A stretch of 64,000 nucleotides of DNA from the NCBI GenBank assembly GCA_026225415.1, contig JAMFSS010000011.1, positions 1 through 64,000 on the forward strand, read 5' to 3'. The position numbers and the translations under genes were made by a program. This document shows positions 9,035-17,668 of the stretch, one piece after another. Below the pieces are notes generated by a model. It was not told where the DNA came from. It made no database searches and saw only the letters and a program-made list of their open reading frames with translations. Numbering within the stretch: position 1 is the first letter of the stretch; every line of letters starts with the position of its first letter. The stretch comes from Alphaproteobacteria bacterium (GTDB lineage: Bacteria > Pseudomonadota > Alphaproteobacteria > UBA9219).

Positions 9035-10078
9035 ATGCCCCCATCACCAAAAAACCAATCCGAAAACGCGCCACACATCATCCCGCTCAGTGACGCTCGC
9101 GCTTCCTATATCGCAATGCTCGTTCAACGCGCATCGGGCATGATCGATTTCCGCACCGGATCAGGTCGCCTGATGCGCGATCTGTTATTGCATTGGCCTG
9201 TGATTGATGATGGCGAAGATGACGCGTTGGAATTGTGCCGCCATATTGCGGATGCCGTTTATCCGTTGACGGCGGCTTTACATGCCCAAGGGGTCGAGCT
9301 GGAAATCACTTTGTCTTCCAAACCGGTCGAAGTCACGGGGCCGATTGATGTTATGTCGACCCTTTTATTATTGGATGCGAAAACCAAACAGGAAATCCAT
9401 CACTTCATCTCGCCCGAAAAACCTTTGCCGAAAAACGAAACGCTGCGCATCGCCAAGGGTGTCGCCCTTTTGTGCAAGCCGTTGAACTATAATTACCACA
9501 CGTTGCAAGACGACCGCGAAAGAACCGATCATCCCTCGCAAGGCATTTTCGAACTGGCGCAATCCATGATCAATGCGATGTATGACAGCCCGGCCTTCAT
9601 CGAACAGGATCGCAGCATTCTGGCGATCGTCAAAAGGCATTTGCAATTTTTGCCGGAAAATCTTATCCGCGCCGCCGCCTATTTGGGTGCGCCGAAAACG
9701 GCACCGCACAGCGCCGATGGTATGACAGGATTACCACTTAACATGCGCGCGATGGAACGTAGCCTGATGGCCTATGCCATGGATAAAAACCTGTCGGCCA
9801 ATTTGCGCGGCGGATTGCGGCAGGTCGCGCAGGTTTTGCGCGGCCATTCGCCGCAGGCAACCTTCGCGGAATCCGCGCATCTGGAAACCGCCAAGCACGC
9901 GGTCAAAACCGGCGACGTGGCAAAAGTCACCCGCTCGCCGGATTATCATTTGCTGCCCAAATCGGCACCCATCAACAGCATCGGCCGGTTGGACAAGATT
10001 GCGGGCATCGCCGCAACCAACGCCGCACCCCTCCGCCATATGGCGGCCTCCCCCGCACCGATACTGGGAATTATATAA
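9035..10078 (+). CDS. Conserved-looking protein of unknown function
   Basis: A 347-aa soluble protein without signal peptide, membrane segments or motifs I recognise. It is rich in charged and Ala/Leu residues, suggesting a mostly helical fold, with a polar low-complexity C-terminal tail (AATNAAPLRHMAASPAP). It begins 21 bp after the CobS-like gene on the same strand, so the two may be co-transcribed. A repeat element follows the stop. Composition resembles its neighbours. Confidence 0.7.
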   Translation: MPPSPKNQSENAPHIIPLSDARASYIAMLVQRASGMIDFRTGSGRLMRDLLLHWPVIDDGEDDALELCRHIADAVYPLTAALHAQGVELEITLSSKPVEVTGPIDVMSTLLLLDAKTKQEIHHFISPEKPLPKNETLRIAKGVALLCKPLNYNYHTLQDDRERTDHPSQGIFELAQSMINAMYDSPAFIEQDRSILAIVKRHLQFLPENLIRAAAYLGAPKTAPHSADGMTGLPLNMRAMERSLMAYAMDKNLSANLRGGLRQVAQVLRGHSPQATFAESAHLETAKHAVKTGDVAKVTRSPDYHLLPKSAPINSIGRLDKIAGIAATNAAPLRHMAASPAPILGII

Positions 10079-10101
10079 GACGAATGACAGGGCAAAGATT
10101 T

Positions 10102-10180
10102 CCTCCCCCCTCGTGGGGGAGGAAGCAAAAACTTAGGCTTACGCTCTTGAGGCGTAAGTCTTAGTTTTTACCGGTGGGGG
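10102..10180. repeat. Composite palindromic repeat, copy 1
   Basis: About 79 bp containing two adjacent hairpins: CCTCCCCC...GGGGGAGG, then AGCAAAAACTTAGGCTTACGC against GCGTAAGTCTTAGTTTTT. The same arrangement recurs at 12843-12921 and, inverted, at 12694-12768. It lies between convergent genes, where it could serve as a bidirectional terminator. No coding potential. Confidence 0.8.
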
Positions 10181-10213
10181 TGTCGTCTTTAGTAAATATT
10201 ATTTCAATAAATC

Positions 10214-12133
10214 TTACGGCGAACAAATCTCAAAATACCCCAGCGCATTATAATGCACCGAACCGTAATTGGCGGAAGTGCAACTTTCACCGCCATTGCC
10301 GATCTTGGCTGTGCCCGCGACTTCCAGCTTGACGGCGGGGGCTGTGGTGCCAATCCCCACGCTGCCCGTGACGATCATGCCGTTTGTGGGGGCGGCGGTT
10401 GTCGTTCCGATCGAAACACCCGTGTAATTAGAATTATAAATCTGAACGGCTGTAGATTTTAACTGAAGAGGAATTGTCCCCCCCGAAGTGCTGTATGCGC
10501 CAAGCGTTACCGACGAGCTCCCCGTCGAATAGCCAAACAAATAGGCATCCCCTGCCGTATTGCCGAGATGGAAGGCATCGCTGCCGCCCGCATTGCGAAC
10601 ATCAAGCGTCGTTGCCGGTACCGCCGTGCCGATACCAACCGCGCCCTGCCCCTGTGTGCCGATATTGGTGCCGTAAATCAGATTGGCGATGTTGAGGAAG
10701 TTGGAGGTGTTCGATGCGGGCGTGTCGATAGCGCCGGATGTACCGAGGAGAATGTTGCCATTGCCGGTCGTTAAGGTCGAGCTGCCGACATTATAGCCGA
10801 GGAGAAGATTGCTCCCCCCGCCCGCAAGTTTGCGCCCCGTACTAGATCCCAATGTCGTGTTCTGGGAACCAGTTTGGGCCGAATACGATCCTGCACCGGC
10901 GGCCGCGCCTATGAAAATATTATTCGAGCCGCCGGTCAGATATTGGGCGGCTAGATAACCGATGGCAACGTTGGAGTTTGAATATGTGGCTCCACTATTT
11001 GACATCGCATAATAGCCCAGCATCACATTATTAGCACCATACACTATCGTACTCCCGGCCCCTTCACCGACCGCCGTATTATAACTTGCGGTATCTATGG
11101 TGCTTAAAGAACTAATGCCAACGCCTGTGTTATGGCTACCACTGCGCGTGCCGCCGGAACCGGACAAAGCACTTGAACCGATGGCGGTGTTGCTGCCCGA
11201 TGTCAAATTCGAGGCCGCATTATTACCGACCACCGTACTGTAACTTCCGCCGCTGCCGGCCAAAGCCTGCGCGCCGACGGCCACGTTATCGATGCCCGTT
11301 GTGATGACATTCATCGCTTGAAAACCAACAGCCGTATTGTTGTTGCCCGTTGTATTGCCGAGGTCAGCCTGATAACCAACGGCGGTGTTACGGATGCCTG
11401 CCGCCGTTAACCCCGCGCTGCTGATCGCCTGATAACCGATGGCGACATTGCCCTGCACCGCCGTTGTTCCCAAAGGTTGCGAAACCAACGCGCTGGAGCC
11501 AATCGAGATCGATGCACCGGCCTTATAATCCTTGGCAAAGCTGACACCATTCACGCCCGCGATGTTCAAACCGCCGGTGGTGATGTTGACGCCATTGGTC
11601 GACCATTCTTCAACCTGTGTGCCCGATGCCGACACATCGACCAGATACGGCCCCGCCGTATATAAACCGGTTGTCGGGTCGCCGGATACTTGCGGGTTGG
11701 TTGCGGCGGTCGATGTGCCGAGGGTGACGCCGGAACCGAGACCCGCGCTGGACAGCAACGAAGCCCATACGCCATTCACATAGGCTTCGAGGCCGGGCGT
11801 GGTGGAATTATACCGCACCATGCCGTTCGCGCCCGACGGGCGTTGCCCGGTGGTGCCGACGGGAAAAGCAATCGCATCACTTTCCTTCGACAAATCCAGC
11901 GACACGGCGGGCAAACTCGTGCCGATACCGATCAGACCGTTATAAAGCGTTGGTGAATTTGTATCGCAAACAAGGTCTGTGCCATTGGTATAACAAAGCT
12001 GGCCGTTGGTCAGCGTTCCCGCAACTGTGCCAACGCGCCGCCATTGAACGGCGGCGTTGGCAGGGTGGAAGATTATCAGTGCGAGCAGTGCAACAAAAAT
12101 AGCTGATAAAAATTTGTTTGTGTAGGCCCTCAC
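10214..12133 (-). CDS. Secreted repetitive fibre-like protein
   Basis: About 639 aa from a GTG at 12133 (650 aa from an ATG at 12166). A clear signal peptide ends at HPANAA. The body is built of short Gly/Asn/Ala repeats such as NNTAVGFQA, DNVAVGAQAL and SNVAIGYLAA, the beta-roll type found in heads of trimeric autotransporters and in phage-tail-fibre-like proteins. It then has VGIGTTAPAVKLEVAGTAKI segments and ends in ...FEICSP. No YadA-type membrane anchor or intramolecular chaperone domain is visible, so attachment is unclear. A surface or secreted fibre is inferred. The track's first 130-140 codons are translated repeat DNA (HPNPLPKGEG, LSLWERVRVR) and should be discarded; even the chosen start lies in the repeat. 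Confidence 0.75.
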   Translation of the reverse strand: MRAYTNKFLSAIFVALLALIIFHPANAAVQWRRVGTVAGTLTNGQLCYTNGTDLVCDTNSPTLYNGLIGIGTSLPAVSLDLSKESDAIAFPVGTTGQRPSGANGMVRYNSTTPGLEAYVNGVWASLLSSAGLGSGVTLGTSTAATNPQVSGDPTTGLYTAGPYLVDVSASGTQVEEWSTNGVNITTGGLNIAGVNGVSFAKDYKAGASISIGSSALVSQPLGTTAVQGNVAIGYQAISSAGLTAAGIRNTAVGYQADLGNTTGNNNTAVGFQAMNVITTGIDNVAVGAQALAGSGGSYSTVVGNNAASNLTSGSNTAIGSSALSGSGGTRSGSHNTGVGISSLSTIDTASYNTAVGEGAGSTIVYGANNVMLGYYAMSNSGATYSNSNVAIGYLAAQYLTGGSNNIFIGAAAGAGSYSAQTGSQNTTLGSSTGRKLAGGGSNLLLGYNVGSSTLTTGNGNILLGTSGAIDTPASNTSNFLNIANLIYGTNIGTQGQGAVGIGTAVPATTLDVRNAGGSDAFHLGNTAGDAYLFGYSTGSSSVTLGAYSTSGGTIPLQLKSTAVQIYNSNYTGVSIGTTTAAPTNGMIVTGSVGIGTTAPAVKLEVAGTAKIGNGGESCTSANYGSVHYNALGYFEICSP

Positions 12134-12263
12134 CCTAACCCTCTCCCAAAGGGAGAGGGAACGCATGCTTCTCTTTTTTTTCTTGATATCTGCCAAACAG
12201 ACAGCGGGGAAAAAGAAAGAAGGACGAATTCCCTCTCCCTTTGGGAGAGGGTTAGGGTGAGGG
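12127..12263. repeat. REPIN-like inverted repeat pair at the gene's 5' end
   Basis: CCCTCACCCTAACCCTCTCC at the left is the exact inverse of the right arm at 12231-12263, giving two roughly 33-bp arms, each itself a palindrome (CTCTCCC-AAA-GGGAGAG), around about 70 bp of purine/pyrimidine-rich spacer. This is the architecture of REP doublets (REPINs). The left arm overlaps the start codon and ribosome binding site of the fibre-like gene. No REP-associated transposase is in the window. Confidence 0.8.
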
Positions 12264-12310
12264 TCTACACTAGATTTCAGGAGAAAATATCTGATCGACA
12301 AAACGAATCC

Positions 12311-12617
12311 CCCAGCGGTGCAGGCAAAGCACCACCAAGATCGCCTTGGTGGGCTGGGAGTTCGAAAATCGCAAAGAAACGATTGCAATGGCCTTTTAGC
12401 CGTCCGGCGAACCGGAAGACCTGGACATGCGCCACTGCCTCCCAGCCCCGAGGGGATGGAGGCAGCGTTTTTAACGGCAACGCTCTGCATCTGTTGCTTG
12501 CGCAACATCACAGGCCAGATTACTTGAGCGAAAACGGAATTCTGTTTTCGGACAGGCCATTCTGGCAAACCGTTCTTTGTGAGGTTTCGACACCCCGGAA
12601 GCTATGTATTTGCTTCC
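12311..12617 (+). other. Hairpin-dense segment, candidate structured RNA
   Basis: In about 300 nt there are eight hairpins. CCCAGC/GCTGGG (12311/12353) encloses two hairpins, GGTGC/GCACC and ACCAAG/CTTGGT, like a three-way junction. Then come AATCG/CGATT, TCCGG-CGAA-CCGGA, a terminator-like CTGCCTCC/GGAGGCAG stem (12435-12465) followed by TTTTT, AGCGTT/AACGCT that competes with that T run, TGTTGC-TTGC-GCAACA, a compound stem with CGAAAAC/GTTTTCG inside GCCAGA/TCTGGC, and GGAAGC/GCTTCC. Neither strand has convincing coding sequence. The T run favours the plus strand. It matches no RNA family I recognise. Confidence 0.4.
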
Positions 12618-12693
12618 ATTCACAGAATGAACGAATGGCGGTAAAGGTCAAGAGCAATTTGCTTATGGGGTTTTCAAATTGTGGGGGTCGTTA

Positions 12694-12921
12694 CCCCTCA
12701 CCTGCAAAACCTAAGACTTGCCAAGTGGGGCAAGCCTAAGATTTTGCTTCCTCTCCCTATGGGAGAGGGATTCTTTCTTACTTCGCTTTTCTTCTTCACT
12801 GTCTAGACATTGAATAAAGAAAGAAGGCCAAAGAGAGAATTTCCTCTCCCTTTGGGAGAGGAAGCAAAAACTTGGGCTTATGCTCTTGGGGCATAAGTCC
12901 TTAGTTTTTGCAGGTGAGGGG
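12694..12921. repeat. Inverted pair of composite palindromic repeats, copies 2 and 3
   Basis: Copy 12694-12768 and copy 12843-12921 are inverse to each other and each repeats the double-hairpin plan of the element at 10102-10180 (CTCTCCC...GGGAGAG next to AGCAAAA...TTTTGC). About 75 bp of non-coding spacer lies between. Such doublets behave as non-autonomous mobile repeats. ORFs drawn through them are artefacts. Confidence 0.8.
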
Positions 12922-12971
12922 TAACGCAGAATGAGCTCGAAATTAATTTGGCTGTGGCAAAGATTCACCCG

Positions 12972-13034
12972 CTTTTTTACCCCTTGAAACCATAAATTCG
13001 TCCCTTTTTTACCCCCTGAGACCAAAGAAACGTC
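12972..13034. repeat. Two-copy 31-bp tandem repeat
   Basis: CTTTTTTACCCC begins two successive units at 12972 and 13004 (period 32 bp), agreeing at most positions and both ending in CGTC. It lies about 145 bp upstream of the SYLF lipoprotein gene. The function is unknown; it could hold a protein-binding site or simply be degenerate repeat DNA. Confidence 0.6.
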
Positions 13035-13178
13035 AGAACGACCCCCATCACCCTTGTGGTCGTAAAAAACAGGCTGTGTGTATAACGACAGCCACAGCGC
13101 CGCGGCAGCAAAGAAACGCCTTTTATTTGCCATCTTCCCAAGGCATTATGGCGGCATTGTAAACACAGGGAATCACGC

Positions 13179-13862
13179 ATGCGCCCGATCAAAGCCCGTC
13201 TTCTTCTCGTCATGGTCGCCTTTTTGGGCTTGGCCAGCTGCCGCAGCTCGGGCGATTTTGGCACAGAACCTGAACAGCTGGCCGACCGCGCGCGCATCAC
13301 CTTTCAAGGCATGATGGGCGACAACCAATTCCCCGGCCTTGTCGATCTGGCGACACGCGCCAAAGCTATCATTATCGTCCCCAGCCTTTACCGCGCCGCT
13401 TTCTTCTGGGGCGGGCGCGGCGGCAATGCCGTTATGGTTGTGCGTGGCGCCGATGGTAAATGGAGCGACCCCGCCTTTTATACGATTGGCGGCATGAGTT
13501 TCGGCCTGCAAATCGGTGGGCAATCATCCGAAATGGTCATTACGGTCATGACAGAAAAAGGGTTGAATTCGATTATGTCGCGCGAAGTCACGTTGGGCGG
13601 CAATGCCGGTCTGGCTGTCGGCGAATTGGGCAAGGGCGTCGCGGCGGAGACCGGCCTCGGCCTGAAATCCGATATGTATGCCTTCGCCCGTTCCGAAGGG
13701 TTGTTTGTCGGCGTTTCGCTTGATGGTTCGGTTATCGCGCCCCGCGAAACATGGGACCAACAGCTGTACGGACAGGATGCCAGCCCGCAAAGCATTTTGG
13801 TTGACCGCACCGCGAATACGACCTCGCCAGCAGTTAATGGCCTGGTGGCAGCGCTCCCTTAA
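13179..13862 (+). CDS. SYLF/Ysc84-domain lipoprotein
   Basis: A 227-aa protein with a lipobox LASC (Cys21) after a short hydrophobic signal. The remainder matches the SYLF (DUF500/Ysc84) lipid-binding domain: KAIIIVPSLYRAAFFWGGRGG, then GGMSFGLQIGGQSSEMVITVMT and NAGLAVGELGKGV. Bacterial members are periplasmic or outer-membrane-anchored, with phosphoinositide/lipid binding known for eukaryotic relatives; the bacterial role is poorly defined. AGGGA lies ahead of the ATG. It forms a same-strand run with the next two genes. Confidence 0.85.
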   Translation: MRPIKARLLLVMVAFLGLASCRSSGDFGTEPEQLADRARITFQGMMGDNQFPGLVDLATRAKAIIIVPSLYRAAFFWGGRGGNAVMVVRGADGKWSDPAFYTIGGMSFGLQIGGQSSEMVITVMTEKGLNSIMSREVTLGGNAGLAVGELGKGVAAETGLGLKSDMYAFARSEGLFVGVSLDGSVIAPRETWDQQLYGQDASPQSILVDRTANTTSPAVNGLVAALP

Positions 13863-13916
13863 ATAATTCCGGCAGGTTTACCGGACATTTACCTTACTGC
13901 TGTAAGACTCGTTCTT

Positions 13917-14339
13917 ATGAATGAATCGATCCTTTCAGGCCGTTTGGCATGGTTGGGCGAGGCTTTGGCTTCGCAACGGAACAATATTACCCATCTTTTA
14001 TGCCGCCTGAAGGGCATCGCCCAGACGGGCGCCATATCCCTGCCCCACAAAGTCATGCGTTTATTGGATCAAATCGCAGGCGATCAGGAAAAAGAACGCG
14101 ACCTGATCCATGAAATCGAATGCGTCGAGAAAAAGCATGACGAATTACGCCGCCGCAAAATGCTGCGCCAGGCGGATGCGTCGCTGGCCGAAGATGCGCC
14201 CGAAAAAACCGACGCCGCCATCCTTTTACCCCCCGAGCCCGAGCCGGAACGCGCCAGTCTTTTGACCCTGTTCGGGCTGCTTTACCTGTTCTCGTCCAAG
14301 CCCATTAAGCATAAAAACCAAGACGTTACAGTGCGTTAA
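13917..14339 (+). CDS. Unknown small protein with coiled coil and C-terminal hydrophobic segment
   Basis: A 140-aa protein. Residues about 55-90 are strongly charged and helical (EKERDLIHEIECVEKKHDELRRRK), suggesting a coiled coil, and ASLLTLFGLLYLFSS near the C-terminus could be a membrane anchor. No known domain. It lies between the SYLF lipoprotein and phaZ with short gaps. There is no good ribosome binding site ahead of the ATG. Confidence 0.6.
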   Translation: MNESILSGRLAWLGEALASQRNNITHLLCRLKGIAQTGAISLPHKVMRLLDQIAGDQEKERDLIHEIECVEKKHDELRRRKMLRQADASLAEDAPEKTDAAILLPPEPEPERASLLTLFGLLYLFSSKPIKHKNQDVTVR

Positions 14340-14417
14340 ACCTATATTCACATCTTATGGTTTATAAAGGGGTCATCGACCGACGTCCCCCGCTGAACCA
14401 ACTCAAAGGCTTTCGCC

Positions 14418-15638
14418 ATGATGCTCTATCATTTCCACGACTGGCAACGCGCCGCAATGGCACCGTTCCGCATGGCGGCAGAGGCAACGCAAATCGCCTT
14501 CCAAAATCCCTTTATGCAAGGGAACCCCACGCGCTTTGGCCGCACGATTGCCGCCAGCGCCGAACTGTTTGAACGGTCGACCCGCAATTTCGCCAAGCCC
14601 AGCTTTGGCCTGAAACACACCAAAATCGGCGGCGAAAATGTTGCCGTGACCGAAGAAATCGTCCTCAGCAAAGCTTTTTGCAATTTGCGCCATTTCAAAC
14701 GCGCGACCGAAAATAACGACCCCAAGGTTCTGATTGTCGCGCCCATTTCCGGCCATCACGCCACGCTTTTGCGCGGTACGGTCGAGGCGATGCTGCCCGA
14801 ACATGATGTCTATATTACCGACTGGATCGACGCCAAGCTGGTGCCTGCATCCAAAGGCAAATTCGATCTGGAAGATAATATCGAATATATCATGGATTTC
14901 TCGCGCTTCCTTGGCCCCGATGTGCATCTGGTCGCCGTGTGTCAGCCCGCAGTCCCCGTTCTGGCCGCCATGTCTGTATTGGCGCAATTGAATGACCCCG
15001 CGCAACCGCGTTCGATGACCTTGATGGGCGGCCCGATCGACCCGCGCAAAGCGCCGACCGTTGTGACGCGTCTGGCGTCCGAGCGCCCGATTGAATGGTT
15101 TAAGAACACTGTCATCCATTCCCTGCCCTTCTACTATCCGGGCGCGCATCGTTTGGTCTATCCGGGTTTTATTCAGTTGCAGGGCTTTATGTCGATGAAT
15201 GTCGAACGGCATGTCGGCGAACATGTGAAGCTGTTCCAAAATCTGGTCAAAGGCGATGACGACTCGGCAACCTCGCACCGTAAATTCTATGATGAATATC
15301 TGTCGGTGATGGATAGCCCCGCCGAATTTTATCTGCAAACCGTCGAACGTGTTTTCCAGAAATACGATCTGCCAAACGGCACATTCACATGGCACGATAT
15401 GACGGTGCAACCTTCCGCCATTACGCAAACAGCGTTGTTGACGGTTGAGGGCGAGCTGGATGATATCTCGGCCCCCGGCCAGACATTACCGGCTCATGAT
15501 TTGTGCAGCGGTTTGGCGGATGAGAAGAAAAAAGCCCATTTGCAAATCGGCGTCGGCCATTACGGTATCTTTAACGGCCGCAAATGGCGCGAGCAGATCT
15601 TGCCGGTTGTCCGCGATTTTATTCGCGCCAACGCTTAA
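14418..15638 (+). CDS. phaZ: Intracellular polyhydroxyalkanoate depolymerase
   Basis: A 406-aa protein of the intracellular PhaZ family, which degrades stored PHA. Family features are the N-terminal MMLYHFHDWQRAAMAPFR, PISGHHATLLRGTVEAMLP, and a nucleophile region HLVAVCQPAVPVLAA where Cys takes the place of the lipase Ser, with a late His in GVGHYGIFNGRKW. The length is usual. It complements phaC at 3.3 kb, so the organism can both make and mobilise PHA. A bidirectional terminator follows. Confidence 0.93.
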   Translation: MMLYHFHDWQRAAMAPFRMAAEATQIAFQNPFMQGNPTRFGRTIAASAELFERSTRNFAKPSFGLKHTKIGGENVAVTEEIVLSKAFCNLRHFKRATENNDPKVLIVAPISGHHATLLRGTVEAMLPEHDVYITDWIDAKLVPASKGKFDLEDNIEYIMDFSRFLGPDVHLVAVCQPAVPVLAAMSVLAQLNDPAQPRSMTLMGGPIDPRKAPTVVTRLASERPIEWFKNTVIHSLPFYYPGAHRLVYPGFIQLQGFMSMNVERHVGEHVKLFQNLVKGDDDSATSHRKFYDEYLSVMDSPAEFYLQTVERVFQKYDLPNGTFTWHDMTVQPSAITQTALLTVEGELDDISAPGQTLPAHDLCSGLADEKKKAHLQIGVGHYGIFNGRKWREQILPVVRDFIRANA

Positions 15639-15661
15639 ATTTAAAATTGGTTTGTCATTTT

Positions 15662-15691
15662 AAAGCCCGTCCAAAATTTTGGACGGGCTTT
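15662..15691. terminator. Bidirectional terminator between phaZ and the next gene
   Basis: AAAGCCCGTCC and GGACGGGCTTT form an 11-bp stem around AAAATTTT, with A and T flanks on both sides. It lies between convergent genes and can serve both. Confidence 0.85.
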
Positions 15692-15693
15692 AA

Positions 15694-16992
15694 TTATTTT
15701 CCGCTGCCGGGAAGGACGATGCCTTTGTCATCCGCAGGCAAACTTGGCGGTGCGCTTGGCACTGTCGGCACAGACACGACAGGCGCAGCCGCGAATGGAG
15801 GCGGCACAGCGGCGGGCGGAGCCGCAATCGGCGCAGGTTTTGGTGCCGGAGGAACTGGCGTTGGAACAGGAGCCGGTGTCGCCGCCAAAGGAAGCGGCGC
15901 ATCTGTCGCAACAGGTGTCGAAGGCGTAATATCAGCAGCAGGCATCAATGGCGGTGCCGTTACCGTCGCGGCTTTCTTTGCGGCAACCTTCTTGTGTTTC
16001 TTTACCGCGCGATGCCGTGAAATATCGCGATTGGTAACGCGCGTCGCATAGGACGCATCGCCTTCGCGGTGGCCTTCAAAGCTTGTGCAACCGCTGATGC
16101 CCTGGAAATAGGCGCTGAAACTATCGGCAATTGGATCGAAGCCGCCGACAATCACCGTATTATAGAAATTGGCCGGATGCTGAATCCATTTACCGGGATT
16201 GATCAAAATGCGGCGCGAGTCATTATCATATTGCCCATAAATCGTATAAGACCCCGCAGGCACCGTCGGGTTTTTGATGGTGGGATAGAATTTGAAAACA
16301 CCGTCAAAATTCTGGCCGCGCAGATGGCTGATTTCCAGCGTGCCGCCGGTGTAGCCTTGCGCACAGGTGTAACCGCCGACCCATTTGCCGACAGGCGAGA
16401 ACCCACCGATTTCCTTGGCCGAGCGCTTGCCCATGGCGGAAACGCCCGCAGGCACAACATCCATCACGGGGAAAGTCTGCACCGAAGGCGACAATTTATT
16501 TGCCGCCGGACGGTTAAGCGAAGGAATAGGTGCCGATGTTTCGCACAAATTCAGAACCAGACCCAATTCGCCCGCCGACCATAAAAAGATGAAATGCTTG
16601 TTGTCGTGATCGGCGGTGAACAAGGTAATGTCTTTCGACACCGAAGACAAATCCTGGGGCGTGATCGTGTAGCCCATCAAACGCATACGATCGACGGTGT
16701 TATTAAAAATTTGGTTGACGCGGCCTTGTTCGGTCTGGCTCATGCGCCAGCCATAGGCTTCCATTTTACCACAGCTGCGCCCCATCTCGCTGCCCGCCGT
16801 TAACATGGCCATTTGAAAATTCCGTTGCACCGGCAACAACAAAGGACGGTCATCGAACGCAACGCCCGTCAAAGGCGAAGCGGCGGCCAGAGGCAGATCG
16901 GCCGCCCGCGTTTGCGACGCAAAAGCGGCAAGGAAAAGGACGAAGGCCGTAAGCAGAACAGATTTCAAGGAACAGGTGGTGAGGTTCTTCAT
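15694..16992 (-). CDS. Secreted protein of unknown function with Pro/Ala-rich tail
   Basis: A 432-aa protein with a signal peptide (cleavage near QTRAAD), a globular region of about 290 residues with several conserved-looking aromatic and Cys positions, then a Lys-rich stretch (KKHKKVAAKKAA) and about 85 residues of Pro/Ala/Val repeats. The tail looks disordered and could span the cell wall or bind the envelope. No domain recognised. The gene is isolated; its stop abuts the shared terminator. Confidence 0.7.
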   Translation of the reverse strand: MKNLTTCSLKSVLLTAFVLFLAAFASQTRAADLPLAAASPLTGVAFDDRPLLLPVQRNFQMAMLTAGSEMGRSCGKMEAYGWRMSQTEQGRVNQIFNNTVDRMRLMGYTITPQDLSSVSKDITLFTADHDNKHFIFLWSAGELGLVLNLCETSAPIPSLNRPAANKLSPSVQTFPVMDVVPAGVSAMGKRSAKEIGGFSPVGKWVGGYTCAQGYTGGTLEISHLRGQNFDGVFKFYPTIKNPTVPAGSYTIYGQYDNDSRRILINPGKWIQHPANFYNTVIVGGFDPIADSFSAYFQGISGCTSFEGHREGDASYATRVTNRDISRHRAVKKHKKVAAKKAATVTAPPLMPAADITPSTPVATDAPLPLAATPAPVPTPVPPAPKPAPIAAPPAAVPPPFAAAPVVSVPTVPSAPPSLPADDKGIVLPGSGK

Positions 16993-17121
16993 TGCCGAAA
17001 AGCTCCGTTCAAGCGCGACCTTGCGCGAATCGCGTATAAAATTGTAGGGTTAATATGCCGTTCTAAGCCATCCTGTGCAAGCATGTCTCTTGCCTATGCA
17101 CCCAAAATCAAAGGACACCCC

Positions 17122-17553
17122 ATGATGATCGACCCCTGGCACATTTTTACCGCTGATTATGGCACCGTTGCCAAGCCTTTTACGGGTTTTGTGACCTTGC
17201 TGGATATGCTGATTTACATGATCTTCATGGTCAATGTCAGCCGCGCCCGCACCGAATATAATGTGAAGGCGCCGCATACCGAAGGGCCAGAGCCGTTTTT
17301 GCGGGTGTTGCGGGTTCAGCAAAATACGGTCGAACAGTTGATTTTCCATCTGCCGATTTTGTGGATCGCGGCCTTTGCGATGGATGATGTGTTCGCGGCA
17401 TCTTTAGGCGCAATCTGGTGTTTTTCGCGCGGGGTTTACGCACGGGGCTATTACCAAAAAGCGAAACGCCGCGCCAAGGGCTTTATCATCGGCATGCTGG
17501 TGAATGTTGTGTTACTTGTGGGCGCGATGCTGGGGGTTTTGGCCTCGTTTTAA
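17122..17553 (+). CDS. MAPEG-family membrane protein
   Basis: A 143-aa protein with four hydrophobic helices. RVLRVQQNTVEQLIFHLPILW matches the MAPEG signature (membrane-associated proteins in eicosanoid and glutathione metabolism), whose bacterial members are often glutathione-dependent transferases or of unknown function. The track start at 16813 runs through the upstream intergenic region; ATG at 17122, the first of a double ATG, gives the proper family length. The substrate cannot be inferred. Confidence 0.8.
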   Translation: MMIDPWHIFTADYGTVAKPFTGFVTLLDMLIYMIFMVNVSRARTEYNVKAPHTEGPEPFLRVLRVQQNTVEQLIFHLPILWIAAFAMDDVFAASLGAIWCFSRGVYARGYYQKAKRRAKGFIIGMLVNVVLLVGAMLGVLASF

Positions 17554-17668
17554 AAAAGGCCGAAATGCGGCATGGTTAATCCGGCAGCGAAAGTAATTTT
17601 GGCCTTGTTTTGATGGCCGCGTTTTTTGTACAAAGCGACTACCGAAAACTATGCCAAGGATTTAGAAC

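Noticed and set aside
12134-12568. N-terminal 130-145 codons of the 784-aa track ORF
   Set aside because: They translate palindromic repeat DNA (HPNPLPKGEG, LSLWERVRVR) and lie upstream of a clean signal peptide.
12257-12739. 160-aa plus-strand ORF
   Set aside because: It runs through the hairpin-rich segment and into a repeat, with no domain or ribosome binding site.
14403-15428. 341-aa minus-strand ORF
   Set aside because: Antisense to phaZ, which has clear family motifs.
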